IMG/VR virus record: IMGVR_UViG_3300028388_005701
Location: 1-53,957 of that record
Strand: one strand, 5' to 3'
DNA: 53,957 nucleotides
DNA from: a virus
Positions 24,925 through 33,183 of the stretch are shown here, in pieces. The position numbers and the translations under genes were made by a program. Each line of letters begins with the position of its first letter. Positions within the stretch are counted from its first letter, which is position 1. A model generated the notes under the pieces. The model was given only the letters and a program-made list of their open reading frames with translations, did not search any database and had not been told where the DNA came from.

Positions 24925-26733
24925 TTAAAGTTGTAACAAAGAATCGATTACGTTGTCGTCGTAGCCGAGATTGCTAATTTCCACTGAGACGGCTTCTTTG
25001 TGGATCTGGTCAGATTCGTTAATACGAACCAAGCCTGGTTTTTCTACCAGAACACTTTCCCAGAACATCTCGATTTCATACGCATTACGCAGATTCTTTA
25101 GTTTAGAAAGTCCAATGAGCTGTTTACGCTCAGTATCACCCAAAGAATTCCAGCTATGCACTAAATTCTCAGGGATAAAGGAAACGATATCAGTGTTAGG
25201 ATTTTGTTTGGCCTCATTAATGATGCCAGTAATCCTTTGGACATTCAGCCTTTCATTTGCAGCTACCTTTTTAATTTTGCCCGCTACCCTTGCCTTTGTA
25301 TCGGCATTAAGACTGTCAAAAGTCGCGATACCTTCCTTATCCAAGCCAATTAGGAATGGATAAGATTCATATAGCCTTGATACCTTTTCATTAACCTGTT
25401 TTTGGTTTAAGCTAAAAATGGTATTCTCTACTACACCATTAAGACCCTTCAGATCTATGATCTCATTGGTTCTTCTGGATGTGGCTCTAGTAGATTCATA
25501 TATCTTATTAGTACGTTTCGATTCGTTAGTTGGTACACCCTCTATTCTATCACCGATTTCGTTGACTCTTTCAACTATCGCGTCGTTGTGGTCAACCAGT
25601 TTATTGGTGAACTTAGTGGTGAAGTTAGCGTAGTCATGGAGTTTGTTAACCCTTTCAACTATCAGGTCATTGTGGTCAGTGAGATCATTGACTCTTTCAA
25701 CTATCAAGTCATTGTGATCAGTGAGACTATTAACCCTTTCAACTATCAGGTCATTGTGGTCAGCCAACTTATTGGCAAAACTGGTGATAGTGTTGGTGTA
25801 TTCGATGAGGCTATTGTGCTCATTTACTGATTTGTTGAAGTTCTCGGCTACGTAGTTAGAATAATCAGTAAGCTGATTAACACGCTCGGCTATCATATCA
25901 GCGAACTCTATCAGCTTATCAAGCTTTTGTTCTAAATCACCACTTTTGTCCATTTGAGCTGTTGCGCGATCCAACTTCTCAGTGATGCTATTGATATGGT
26001 CTGCTGTCATGTCAAGGTACTTAACAATGGCCTTGTTTGGGCCAACAGCTTCATTGATGGTATTGCGTCGCCTTCTTACGCGATTAGCAGCTTTAGTAGT
26101 ATTATTCACTGTTTTTATTTTTTTGTTATCATTATTAACCCATTCTGTTATGTAGACCAGGTTTTTGTTAATCTCCTTCCCAGCAAACACTTCGTTGACT
26201 CTGTTGAGTTGTGCATCAGCAAAGCCAGGATTATCGACAATATCATAGGTGTAGATACTATCAAGAGTAACATCTCCAGACTCGTTGATATAACCGGATG
26301 CCCTAGAAGAAATATGTAGAGGAACACCAGCGTCGGCAATGGCTTTTGCCTTTTTGCCCTCTGGTGTATCTAAAAGTTCGATCTTAATTCTTACAGTATC
26401 ATTTTTTTCTTCGTAATATAGATCAACGATTTTATGGCTAACATTTTTCATGGAAACGGCAAAACCATCTGGGTGATCAAGCTCCCCCAACAATCTGTTG
26501 GATTGAGCCTTTTCTCTTAGGGCTTTGATGTGACCTAGGTAGTCATCCCTGTCATAGATACGACCATTATTGTTGCGCTCGAAGTTAGCGCACATACCTT
26601 CGAATACATATTTACCAGAACTTGATTTGCTAAGGGGTTGATCCATAGCCTCTCTGATAAAATATTTTCCGGTATTATCGGACGCACCGTTAGCCAACGC
26701 GGGGCTATCAATAATTTGAGTTGTATTAGACAT
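24925..26733 (-). CDS. prohead protease fused to scaffold core protein (T4 gp21 + gp22-like)
   Basis: 602 residues. Residues 20-185 are a gp21-type serine protease: YVFEGMCANFERNNNGRIY, ELDHPDG with catalytic His 87, ISSRASG with catalytic Ser 142/143, and YDIVDNPGF. A basic linker then has NTINEAV (site INE/A at 226-229). From about 230 to 430 comes a long coiled-coil scaffold with tandem repeats of LTDHNDLIVERVN. More sites follow (IINEA, RINES). In T4 these are two genes, gp21 and gp22. A single polyprotein would put protease in the core at fixed ratio and free it by self-cleavage at INE/A. The order protease-scaffold then capsid matches the T4 head module. Confidence 0.9.
   Translation of the reverse strand: MSNTTQIIDSPALANGASDNTGKYFIREAMDQPLSKSSSGKYVFEGMCANFERNNNGRIYDRDDYLGHIKALREKAQSNRLLGELDHPDGFAVSMKNVSHKIVDLYYEEKNDTVRIKIELLDTPEGKKAKAIADAGVPLHISSRASGYINESGDVTLDSIYTYDIVDNPGFADAQLNRVNEVFAGKEINKNLVYITEWVNNDNKKIKTVNNTTKAANRVRRRRNTINEAVGPNKAIVKYLDMTADHINSITEKLDRATAQMDKSGDLEQKLDKLIEFADMIAERVNQLTDYSNYVAENFNKSVNEHNSLIEYTNTITSFANKLADHNDLIVERVNSLTDHNDLIVERVNDLTDHNDLIVERVNKLHDYANFTTKFTNKLVDHNDAIVERVNEIGDRIEGVPTNESKRTNKIYESTRATSRRTNEIIDLKGLNGVVENTIFSLNQKQVNEKVSRLYESYPFLIGLDKEGIATFDSLNADTKARVAGKIKKVAANERLNVQRITGIINEAKQNPNTDIVSFIPENLVHSWNSLGDTERKQLIGLSKLKNLRNAYEIEMFWESVLVEKPGLVRINESDQIHKEAVSVEISNLGYDDNVIDSLLQL
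25555..25770. repeat. 42-bp coding repeats in the scaffold
   Basis: Three near-identical units of 42 bases, plus two diverged ones, encode LTDHNDLIVERVN-type 14-residue repeats in the coiled coil. Base identity between units is high (CTTTCAACTATCAGGTCATT recurs), so expansion by slippage is recent. Confidence 0.85.
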
Positions 26734-26790
26734 CTTTATCGTGTTTGCACTTTCTTTATTTATTTGTAAGCTAAGAATTTAAATTTTATA

Positions 26791-26798
26791 TATTTATC
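26791..26798 (-). promoter_or_regulatory. GATAAATA box ahead of the head-gene operon
   Basis: One base off the T4 late consensus TATAAATA, about 58 bases upstream of the protease/scaffold start. The same 8-mer precedes the tail sheath gene (46585-46592) and the holin gene (49378-49385), all late-type functions. A late promoter is plausible but unproven. Confidence 0.35.
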
Positions 26799-26847
26799 GG
26801 GAAACCAGGATAATGATTGAGGCACTATAAAATATCAAAAAGTTGTT

Positions 26848-27492
26848 ATGCAAAAACTAAACGGTATGCTTCATCTGAAGCAAGATTTTTTAAAAAAAGG
26901 CGTGGTAATAGGTGCAAAAGGTAACCATTATGATTTCGTCAACTTCGATATAGACCAATATGGTGCCACCCTTGGTGATCTGGTGCGTGGTACCGCCAAA
27001 ATCTCAAGATATGTCGGTAATACCAGGGGTTTCTATAGTGTGGCACAACACTCAGTATTGGGAGCAAGAGCACTGCTGCTGCACGGAGAGGTAGATGCTG
27101 CTATGCAATTTCTATTCCACGACTTAGGAGAAGCCGTATACGGTGACTTTTCCGGACCAATCAAAAGGTTGATGGAATCATCCCTGGAAGGTCATGAATC
27201 TTTTGACATCAAAAAGTTGATGGATGCAGTTGATAGAGAGATATGTGTAAAGTATGGCGTAAAATGGCCACACGATGATCAAGTCCATATCGTAGACAAA
27301 AACTTGGCGCAGTACGAGTTGACCAACATGATGATGTTTAACAATCATGGGGAATACTGGGATCATGATTATGCCTATCAACAATGGTGCGCAACCTATA
27401 AGGAAGTCAGAACACACCAGTTAATAGCTAGTGGCAAAGCTGAATATGAGATTAACAGAATTGTAGAAATCGAGGTTGATACAATACAGTAG
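26848..27492 (+). CDS. HD-domain phosphohydrolase (YfbR-like 5'-nucleotidase)
   Basis: 214 residues. The HD metal site is visible as YSVAQHS (first His), FLFHDLGEAVYGD (HD plus the DLGE motif) and a later DKNLAQYE Asp. This layout is typical of YfbR-type deoxyribonucleoside 5'-monophosphatases and related phage HD enzymes. It probably dephosphorylates nucleotides during nucleotide-pool takeover; the substrate is not certain. First gene of the long plus-strand block, starting 114 bases after the divergent head operon. Confidence 0.85.
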   Translation: MQKLNGMLHLKQDFLKKGVVIGAKGNHYDFVNFDIDQYGATLGDLVRGTAKISRYVGNTRGFYSVAQHSVLGARALLLHGEVDAAMQFLFHDLGEAVYGDFSGPIKRLMESSLEGHESFDIKKLMDAVDREICVKYGVKWPHDDQVHIVDKNLAQYELTNMMMFNNHGEYWDHDYAYQQWCATYKEVRTHQLIASGKAEYEINRIVEIEVDTIQ

Positions 27493-27501
27493 AAAACTAA
27501 T

Positions 27502-27509
27502 TATAAATA
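27502..27509 (+). promoter_or_regulatory. TATAAATA box upstream of a lipoprotein gene
   Basis: Exact match on the plus strand, 27 bases before ATG 27537. A candidate promoter only; chance matches of this 8-mer are expected. Confidence 0.22.
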
Positions 27510-27536
27510 TCAAACAAAAAAAACAATTTGAAAATC

Positions 27537-28130
27537 ATGAAACACAATATTATTTTGTTATTGACGCTGTTCATGGTCACAATCTTTAGCTGTAATAGCA
27601 ATAAGCAGGTACAGGTAGAAGAGTACGAGCTGGATTGGCATGGCCTAGACGACACTGATACATCGGCTGGCTATAATTTTTGGTCAGATTTCAGAATGGA
27701 CACGTTAAATATGGATAGCGTGAGGTACAATCCGGAAGAAGATGTCAGAATACTGCACTCAGAGCCGTTCAACCCATCATTTGGTGTGGATAAGTCATTA
27801 ACGCTAGAAGACTATATCGGTAGTGCACTGGTGGTACACGATTATGAATCATGGTGTCCATATGGTGGTGTCAACATCAATAACATCAACCCCGACACAC
27901 TATCCCAAACACATGTACGCATCATTAGGACACTTATAAAATACGTATGTGAGCCTAGTGGTAACATGTGTGAATCAAGGGGATGGATGGCTTTTAAAAC
28001 CAATTATTACAGGAGCGATAACGGACCTGACATTACCAGCAGTGAACCTATGGAGCTGTTTTTGGAAACTGGGTACCATATTAGTGAAAACGCAGTGGTA
28101 ATAAGAACAACTTTATTCAAATGGGAGTAA
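27537..28130 (+). CDS. lipoprotein, about 197 aa
   Basis: ATG 27537 is preferred to the TTG nine bases upstream. The signal peptide HNIILLLTLFMVTIFSC ends in IFSC (lipobox) followed by NSNK. The mature part is acidic with ESWCPYGG and VCEPSGNMCESRGW cysteine pairs, likely disulfide-bonded in the periplasm. No family recognised. Overlaps the next gene by 10 bases. Confidence 0.68.
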   Translation: MKHNIILLLTLFMVTIFSCNSNKQVQVEEYELDWHGLDDTDTSAGYNFWSDFRMDTLNMDSVRYNPEEDVRILHSEPFNPSFGVDKSLTLEDYIGSALVVHDYESWCPYGGVNINNINPDTLSQTHVRIIRTLIKYVCEPSGNMCESRGWMAFKTNYYRSDNGPDITSSEPMELFLETGYHISENAVVIRTTLFKWE

Positions 28131-28321
28131 TACACAAGGACCATAACGACAAAGTTTTATCAAAGGGTGATAAAGTTGTGTTCATTGATACCAAATCATC
28201 AAGATTTGTTAATGGCACAATTTTATCCCTTGGTAAAAGTAGGGTTACCATCGGTTATGAAAACAGAAAAGGGATATACGATATGACCACTAGGTTTCCT
28301 GATAAAGTAATTAAAATGTAA
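28121..28321 (+). CDS. small KOW/SH3-like protein, 66 aa
   Basis: A short beta-rich protein: KVLSKGDKVVFIDTKSSRFV, then NGTILSLGKSRVTIGYENRK. The DxV-x-F and GxI-x-x-L-x-x-xRVTI pattern is typical of small SH3/KOW-type barrels common in phages. Possibly nucleic-acid binding. Overlaps the preceding lipoprotein gene by 10 bases. Confidence 0.6.
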   Translation: MGVIHKDHNDKVLSKGDKVVFIDTKSSRFVNGTILSLGKSRVTIGYENRKGIYDMTTRFPDKVIKM

Positions 28322-28363
28322 CTAGAAAACCACGATCAATAAAAACAATAAAAGCACAAAAAG

Positions 28364-28834
28364 ATGAGAATTTACAAAACACAAATCTTGTTACCGAAGT
28401 CACAGAGCGGTTCGAAGATGAAAACCACCAATTGGATGATAGAGGCAGAAAGTCTGGAAGAAACCGTAGAGGTATTCCACAAATTTTTACTGCCCCAACT
28501 GCAGGAGCAATACCCAAACAACGGTGATCTTATTGAAATCAAATCCATAACCCTCCAGGACCTCAAGGGGTATTTCGGTGATACTGATGACTCAAATATT
28601 TACACGGCTGTTGTGATGTTCAGGGATCCCGAAACTGACAAAGACATCAAAGAAACTTGGTTGGTGTACTCAGAAAACATCGAGTCTTGCTACAACTGTA
28701 TCGAGGATACCTTTAGCCACGGTGGCGACATGGAAACCATCATGGACTTCGAGACCAAATCAGTGAAAATACTGGCAATCGAAGAGCTGGTAAGAGTCGG
28801 TTCGAGAACATCGACTATCTTGACCGCAGTTTAA
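28364..28834 (+). CDS. hypothetical protein, 156 aa
   Basis: Starts MRIYKTQILLPKSQSGSKMK after an A-rich leader (CAAAAAG). Soluble and acidic, alpha/beta, with WLVYSENIESCYNCIEDTF in the middle and a KSVKILAIEELVRV strand-helix near the end. Not recognised. Confidence 0.62.
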   Translation: MRIYKTQILLPKSQSGSKMKTTNWMIEAESLEETVEVFHKFLLPQLQEQYPNNGDLIEIKSITLQDLKGYFGDTDDSNIYTAVVMFRDPETDKDIKETWLVYSENIESCYNCIEDTFSHGGDMETIMDFETKSVKILAIEELVRVGSRTSTILTAV

Positions 28835-28908
28835 TATCAAATTGGTAATTTTTTGTTCAGGGGGGAGCAGGCGTATTGAAATGTCTGTTCCCATATTAAT
28901 ATAGAGAA

Positions 28909-29148
28909 ATGAAAGGATACGTAACGGTTGAACAAGCTATGGAAATGGAAGTATTGGGGTTTATAGCTGGTTACCTTTTCTACGCTGGTACCAAACCAAC
29001 TACGGAAATCGGTAAGCTGGTTATTGAATATTTCAAAGATAGACCACATTACATACCAGCCATAGATAGCGCAATGGGCAAGATGGCTAAATTGGAAACC
29101 ACTGCTGATCCTGATGATACATCTGGTAAAAGAATAAGCGATGAATAG
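28909..29148 (+). CDS. hypothetical protein, 79 aa
   Basis: MKGYVTVEQAMEMEVLGFIA start. The segment GFIAGYLFYAG..PTTEIGKLVIEYF resembles GFIEGVLMMNPEMNQKELDA in the next gene, so the two may be a duplicated pair. Overlaps it by 8 bases. Function unknown. Confidence 0.58.
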   Translation: MKGYVTVEQAMEMEVLGFIAGYLFYAGTKPTTEIGKLVIEYFKDRPHYIPAIDSAMGKMAKLETTADPDDTSGKRISDE

Positions 29149-29380
29149 TAAAGCAGAAGCTAGACAATGGAGAATATACGGGTTCATAGAGGGTGTGTTG
29201 ATGATGAATCCTGAAATGAACCAGAAAGAATTGGATGCGATAGTCACCAGTAAATTCTCTGGGTTAAGTTGGCATTGGGATACAATGGTTGTGGCCAGTT
29301 ATCTGAACGACAAGGAATGTATGGATGAAATAAAATCATCAAATCAGAAAGCTATCAATAAGTTAAACAAAACACAATAA
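29141..29380 (+). CDS. hypothetical protein, 79 aa (possible paralogue of its neighbour)
   Basis: Starts MNSKAEARQWRIYGFIEGVL. Same length and same GFI-x-G core as the preceding gene, with a basic Lys-rich end. Helical; no family recognised. Confidence 0.58.
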   Translation: MNSKAEARQWRIYGFIEGVLMMNPEMNQKELDAIVTSKFSGLSWHWDTMVVASYLNDKECMDEIKSSNQKAINKLNKTQ

Positions 29381-29384
29381 AAAA

Positions 29385-30212
29385 ATGAAATTGAAACTAC
29401 TACTATTAGCGTTGTTGCTACCATTAGTAACAGTAGCACAGAACCGACAACGGGATCTGGATTCCGATTGCATACGCCGTGGTATAGACACCATAGAGTC
29501 GATGAGATCACCTGAGTTATCAAACGAGCATGATCTAATATGGCCAAATACTGGTAGCACAGATGTTGCCTATATAGGCATACTAGGTAATAATGCCTGG
29601 GCAACGCTGTATTTTGACTGCGTGTTACAGATAGACACTCTACAAACCGTGGGTGAAGCATTGGATTTTATGTACGATAAAAAACCAGCACAGAATCACA
29701 CAACCAGGACTATCACTGGTACCGAAAGATCCAATATGGATTCCATAATCAACCACCATAGAGATCATCTACGGGTAAGGGGTGTACCGATTGGTAGGGG
29801 TGGTGTATTCGGTAAACCAAATGATTACTATGGCTATACTGGTACTAAACCAAAAATGTACAGCCAGCAAATGCCAGTAGCCGAATATAGTTGGTTTACC
29901 AAAATGGGTATATCATTCATCAATGGAGACAGCACCGATTTATCATTGCATAACCTACTTTATACCAATGATTACTATGTGGATGGTGTAGAGGTAGACA
30001 GTATCATTATGAATCTCAAATGGGGCATACGCGGTACTGGGGTACCAGTGACAATAACCCACCTTACCAACAGAGATCAAGATATAACCGATACTAGTGG
30101 TACTGAATACCTCATAGTTGATTTATGGGCAGACGACGTGTTCTCACTAACTTTCGATGAAAACATGAACATGATCCCTGATTACCAAATAGTAAAAAAG
30201 CATAACAAATGA
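29385..30212 (+). CDS. secreted protein, 275 aa
   Basis: A clear cleavable signal peptide, MKLKLLLLALLLPLVTVAQ, with an AQ end typical of Bacteroidota secretion. The mature part has few Cys and reads as a mixed fold (TLYFDCVLQIDTL, SIINHHRDHLRVRG, TEYLIVDLWADDVF). Ends in an ATGA overlap with another secreted protein, so the two may act together outside the cytoplasm. Function unknown. Confidence 0.68.
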   Translation: MKLKLLLLALLLPLVTVAQNRQRDLDSDCIRRGIDTIESMRSPELSNEHDLIWPNTGSTDVAYIGILGNNAWATLYFDCVLQIDTLQTVGEALDFMYDKKPAQNHTTRTITGTERSNMDSIINHHRDHLRVRGVPIGRGGVFGKPNDYYGYTGTKPKMYSQQMPVAEYSWFTKMGISFINGDSTDLSLHNLLYTNDYYVDGVEVDSIIMNLKWGIRGTGVPVTITHLTNRDQDITDTSGTEYLIVDLWADDVFSLTFDENMNMIPDYQIVKKHNK

Positions 30213-30712
30213 AAAACCTATTATTATTGTTATTATTGATCCCAGCGATGTCCTACCAGCAATCCCAATCCGTTGATGCCATGCTATATGGGTCAGGAAT
30301 CCATATGGTGTCCGGCGAAGAATTCGTGGTAGATGAAAATAAGGGATTGGTGGTGGTCACTGATACATCAGTGGCATTTTATGGTATTGATCTAAAAGGT
30401 GATCCCTATTTCAAATATTCCTATAAGGCACTGGAGAGAAATAAAAATAACATCATCACATTTGACACAAAGACCAATAAACACCACATAATCCTACTAA
30501 CGAGGGGTTTTGATGAGGTTGTTAATAGAGTTATTACCAGGATAGAGGACATCTGTGATAATGGTAAGAGCAGGGTTATCTATGAAGAAGATACCTATCA
30601 ATCAGTATTATTAGACGGGTACCTAAGAGCTGGTGGTTTTTTACCAGAACTAGAGCCACCGAAGATCCCAGAATTTGAACTGACAAGGTATCGTAAACAG
30701 TATAAATTATGA
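30209..30712 (+). CDS. secreted protein, 167 aa
   Basis: The signal peptide MKNLLLLLLLIPAMSYQQ is followed by a beta-rich soluble part (NKGLVVVTDTSVAFYGIDLK, HHIILLTRGFDEVV). Translationally coupled to both neighbours through ATGA overlaps. Not recognised. Confidence 0.65.
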   Translation: MKNLLLLLLLIPAMSYQQSQSVDAMLYGSGIHMVSGEEFVVDENKGLVVVTDTSVAFYGIDLKGDPYFKYSYKALERNKNNIITFDTKTNKHHIILLTRGFDEVVNRVITRIEDICDNGKSRVIYEEDTYQSVLLDGYLRAGGFLPELEPPKIPEFELTRYRKQYKL

Positions 30713-31050
30713 AAGAAATAGTATCTGACCTAAAATCACTGAAAAAAGCGTTGGAATACTATGGGTTAGTACAGAGCAGCGATGAATCTAAGGTGGCTGT
30801 GGTATTTACCAGCGATGAATCTGGTCATATCATGTTCAATAACGAAGGCGATAAGGTTGATAATGACCAGACTTCGGTTATTGATACCATACTCGCGAAC
30901 CCGAAATACCCCAAGGGTTATGATGGTCTACAATTATCCACAGAAATGATGGAATGGAGTGATATAGAGGAATATCATGAGATCAAAAATTTGGTTGATG
31001 AATTCATATATCAATACAAAAAAGATTTAGCACAATCCAAAACCACATAA
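30709..31050 (+). CDS. hypothetical protein, 113 aa
   Basis: MKEIVSDLKSLKKALEYYGL start. Alpha/beta with acidic helices and a C-terminal helix ending YQYKKDLAQSKTT. Shares a strand-then-helix pattern with the next gene, perhaps a distant duplicate. No motif. Confidence 0.58.
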   Translation: MKEIVSDLKSLKKALEYYGLVQSSDESKVAVVFTSDESGHIMFNNEGDKVDNDQTSVIDTILANPKYPKGYDGLQLSTEMMEWSDIEEYHEIKNLVDEFIYQYKKDLAQSKTT

Positions 31051-31052
31051 CC

Positions 31053-31391
31053 ATGAAACAAACCAACAGTACAGTTATATCGAGTCTCCTAAGGTTAATG
31101 ACCAATCTCAGGAGTGCATTAAAGTGGAAGGGTTCTTTGACGCGCAAATCACGTGGTAATATGAGGCTAATCATAAACGGTGATGGATCTGGTAAGATTG
31201 TGTTCATAGGTTCTAACCCACCTGATAACGAAACCAGGCCAGGCCATATGCTGGGAGAATACAACCTGTATATAGCCAAAAGACCACTGAGCTGGGATAA
31301 TGAATATGAAATGGTGGAGGTACTATCTACTATCAGGGGTCTCATTAAACTGTACAAAGAAGCCAGAAAAGAAACTCCTAGTAAATCATAA
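31053..31391 (+). CDS. hypothetical protein, 112 aa
   Basis: MKQTNSTVISSLLRLMTNLR start, basic N-terminal region, then strands (MRLIINGDGSGKIVFIGS) and a helical end (IRGLIKLYKEARKE). Directly precedes the clamp loader gene by 11 bases. Not recognised. Confidence 0.58.
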   Translation: MKQTNSTVISSLLRLMTNLRSALKWKGSLTRKSRGNMRLIINGDGSGKIVFIGSNPPDNETRPGHMLGEYNLYIAKRPLSWDNEYEMVEVLSTIRGLIKLYKEARKETPSKS

Positions 31392-31402
31392 AAAGTATAA
31401 AA

Positions 31403-32371
31403 ATGGACAAAGATAAACTGTTAAGAACACCATTCATCGAGCTGTTTGCACCAAAAAATTTGGACGAAATGGTATTGCCATCAAGGATCAGAGAAGAACT
31501 AACTGGTGGTGTATACGATAACCTATTATTCCACGGGTTACCTGGGATCGGAAAATCACAAACTGCCAAAGTATTGTGTGCCAATATGAATTCTATGTAT
31601 GTTAATGCATCGGCAGAAGGTAAGATTGATATCATCAGAGGTAGATTGACTGACTTCGCAGCAAATCAACAATTAGATGGTATCGGTGACGAGGGTAAGG
31701 TTTTGTTCTTCGACGAGCTTGAAGGAGCATCATCTCAATATTTCAGCGCATTACGGGGATTCATGGATCAATACAAAACTGTGAGGTACATTGGTACCAC
31801 CAATTACATCAGTAAGATACCAGACCCTATCAAGTCAAGATTCAGGTGCATCAATTTCGATTTTATTAACGATGCGGAGAAAAAAGAGGTAAGAAAATCC
31901 TACGCCAAACGAGTGGTTGATATTTGCAAGCAGATAGACATGGATTTTGATGTTGGTGGATTAAAAAGGTTGCTGAATCTGTATTTTCCAGACTTCCGTA
32001 CCATCCTGCAGACCATGCAAAAACTTTATGTCAACAAGCTACCATTGACAGAGGCATCACTAAGCCAGACCATATACAGCTATAAAGACATATACGAAAT
32101 GGTTTGTAACACCAATTTGAAACCAGAAGATGTCCATACCAAGGTATTGGGGGAATACTACAACGATACCATCGGGATCTTATCAGCTATGGGTAACGAT
32201 TTCATACAGTATATTCTGCAGGAAAAAACCGACTTCATACCTGGAATCCCTCTAATTATCATCGAGGTAGCTAATTACCAGGCTCTATTGCCGATGGTTA
32301 TAGACCAGCAATTACTAGTAAAAGCGTGTTTGTATAAAGTAAACAGTATTATCAAAAATTGTAGAGGATGA
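31403..32371 (+). CDS. sliding-clamp loader large subunit (T4 gp44-like AAA+ ATPase)
   Basis: 322 residues, the normal length. Walker A GLPGIGKS at 45-52, Walker B LFFDE at 101-105, sensor 1 GTTN at 131-134, and SRFRC in the arginine-finger/SRC position (145-149). T4 gp44 with gp62 loads the gp45 clamp for DNA polymerase and late transcription. The context of 5' nuclease and a possible gp62 nearby fits a replication cluster. Ends in an ATGA overlap with the lysin gene. Confidence 0.88.
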   Translation: MDKDKLLRTPFIELFAPKNLDEMVLPSRIREELTGGVYDNLLFHGLPGIGKSQTAKVLCANMNSMYVNASAEGKIDIIRGRLTDFAANQQLDGIGDEGKVLFFDELEGASSQYFSALRGFMDQYKTVRYIGTTNYISKIPDPIKSRFRCINFDFINDAEKKEVRKSYAKRVVDICKQIDMDFDVGGLKRLLNLYFPDFRTILQTMQKLYVNKLPLTEASLSQTIYSYKDIYEMVCNTNLKPEDVHTKVLGEYYNDTIGILSAMGNDFIQYILQEKTDFIPGIPLIIIEVANYQALLPMVIDQQLLVKACLYKVNSIIKNCRG

Positions 32372-33183
32372 AATTAACAGAATACGGGTCAGCTACTGGC
32401 CTTATCAGATTTGTTGGTGTCAACAAGACAAAAATAATGATCAGTATCTTTGTATTGGCATATCTAACCGTATCCATGATGAATGCTACCAATAAAGATT
32501 ACTCTAGAATGGGGCATGATGAGATATTGGAATCATTGAACAAGGGGTCATCGAATGTGACTAACCAAAAAAGATATTCTTTTGTTATTGATTATGAAGA
32601 GGGAACTAGTGGCATCGTACCACAAAAACCAAAAGTAGTAAAGGCCGCTGTTAAAGAGGTGGAGGGGCAGGAGAAAAATGTCAGACCACCGTTGGGTTAC
32701 AAGTTCACCGACAAAGTAGTAAAAAGAAAGGTTACCAAAAAGGATAGGCTGGATTATATAGCAAGGTACCACGGATTGGCTCAAAAACACATGAAGAAAC
32801 ACAAAATACCAGCTAGCATAACTCTGGCGCAAGGTATATTGGAATCCAATAGTGGATTTTCCAGGCTTGCTATATATAACAATAACCACTTCGGTATAAA
32901 GTGTTTTAGCAAAACCTGTAGCAGGGGGCATTGCACGAATTATACAGACGATAGCCACAAGGATTTTTTCAGAGTATATCAATCAGTGAGTGGTTCTTAC
33001 GAAGGTCACTCTAGATTGTTAAAGAAACAAAGGTATCGGAAATTATTCAAGCTCAAGATAACAGATTATAAGGGGTGGGCACACGGGCTAAGGGCGGCTG
33101 GGTATGCAACCGATAAGAGGTATGCATATAAGTTGATAGGCATCATAGAAAGATTCAAACTTTATAAATACGATAAGATATGA
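32368..33183 (+). CDS. membrane-anchored glucosaminidase (GH73/FlgJ-like lysin)
   Basis: 271 residues. One N-terminal transmembrane segment (about 22-39), a charged linker to about 125, then a glucosaminidase domain. That domain has KIPASITLAQGILESNSGFS with catalytic Glu 159, NNNHFGIKC, and the C-terminal YRKLFKLKITDYKGWAHGL and AAGYATDKRYAYKLIGIIE blocks. It cleaves peptidoglycan glycan strands. The anchor suggests a signal-arrest type endolysin or an inner-membrane-tethered enzyme. It is placed among replication genes, far from the holin at 48948-49337. Confidence 0.87.
   Translation: MKLTEYGSATGLIRFVGVNKTKIMISIFVLAYLTVSMMNATNKDYSRMGHDEILESLNKGSSNVTNQKRYSFVIDYEEGTSGIVPQKPKVVKAAVKEVEGQEKNVRPPLGYKFTDKVVKRKVTKKDRLDYIARYHGLAQKHMKKHKIPASITLAQGILESNSGFSRLAIYNNNHFGIKCFSKTCSRGHCTNYTDDSHKDFFRVYQSVSGSYEGHSRLLKKQRYRKLFKLKITDYKGWAHGLRAAGYATDKRYAYKLIGIIERFKLYKYDKI

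Noticed and set aside
25555-25770. CRISPR-like repeats
   Set aside because: The repeats are contiguous, in frame, and encode coiled-coil repeats of the scaffold; there are no spacers.
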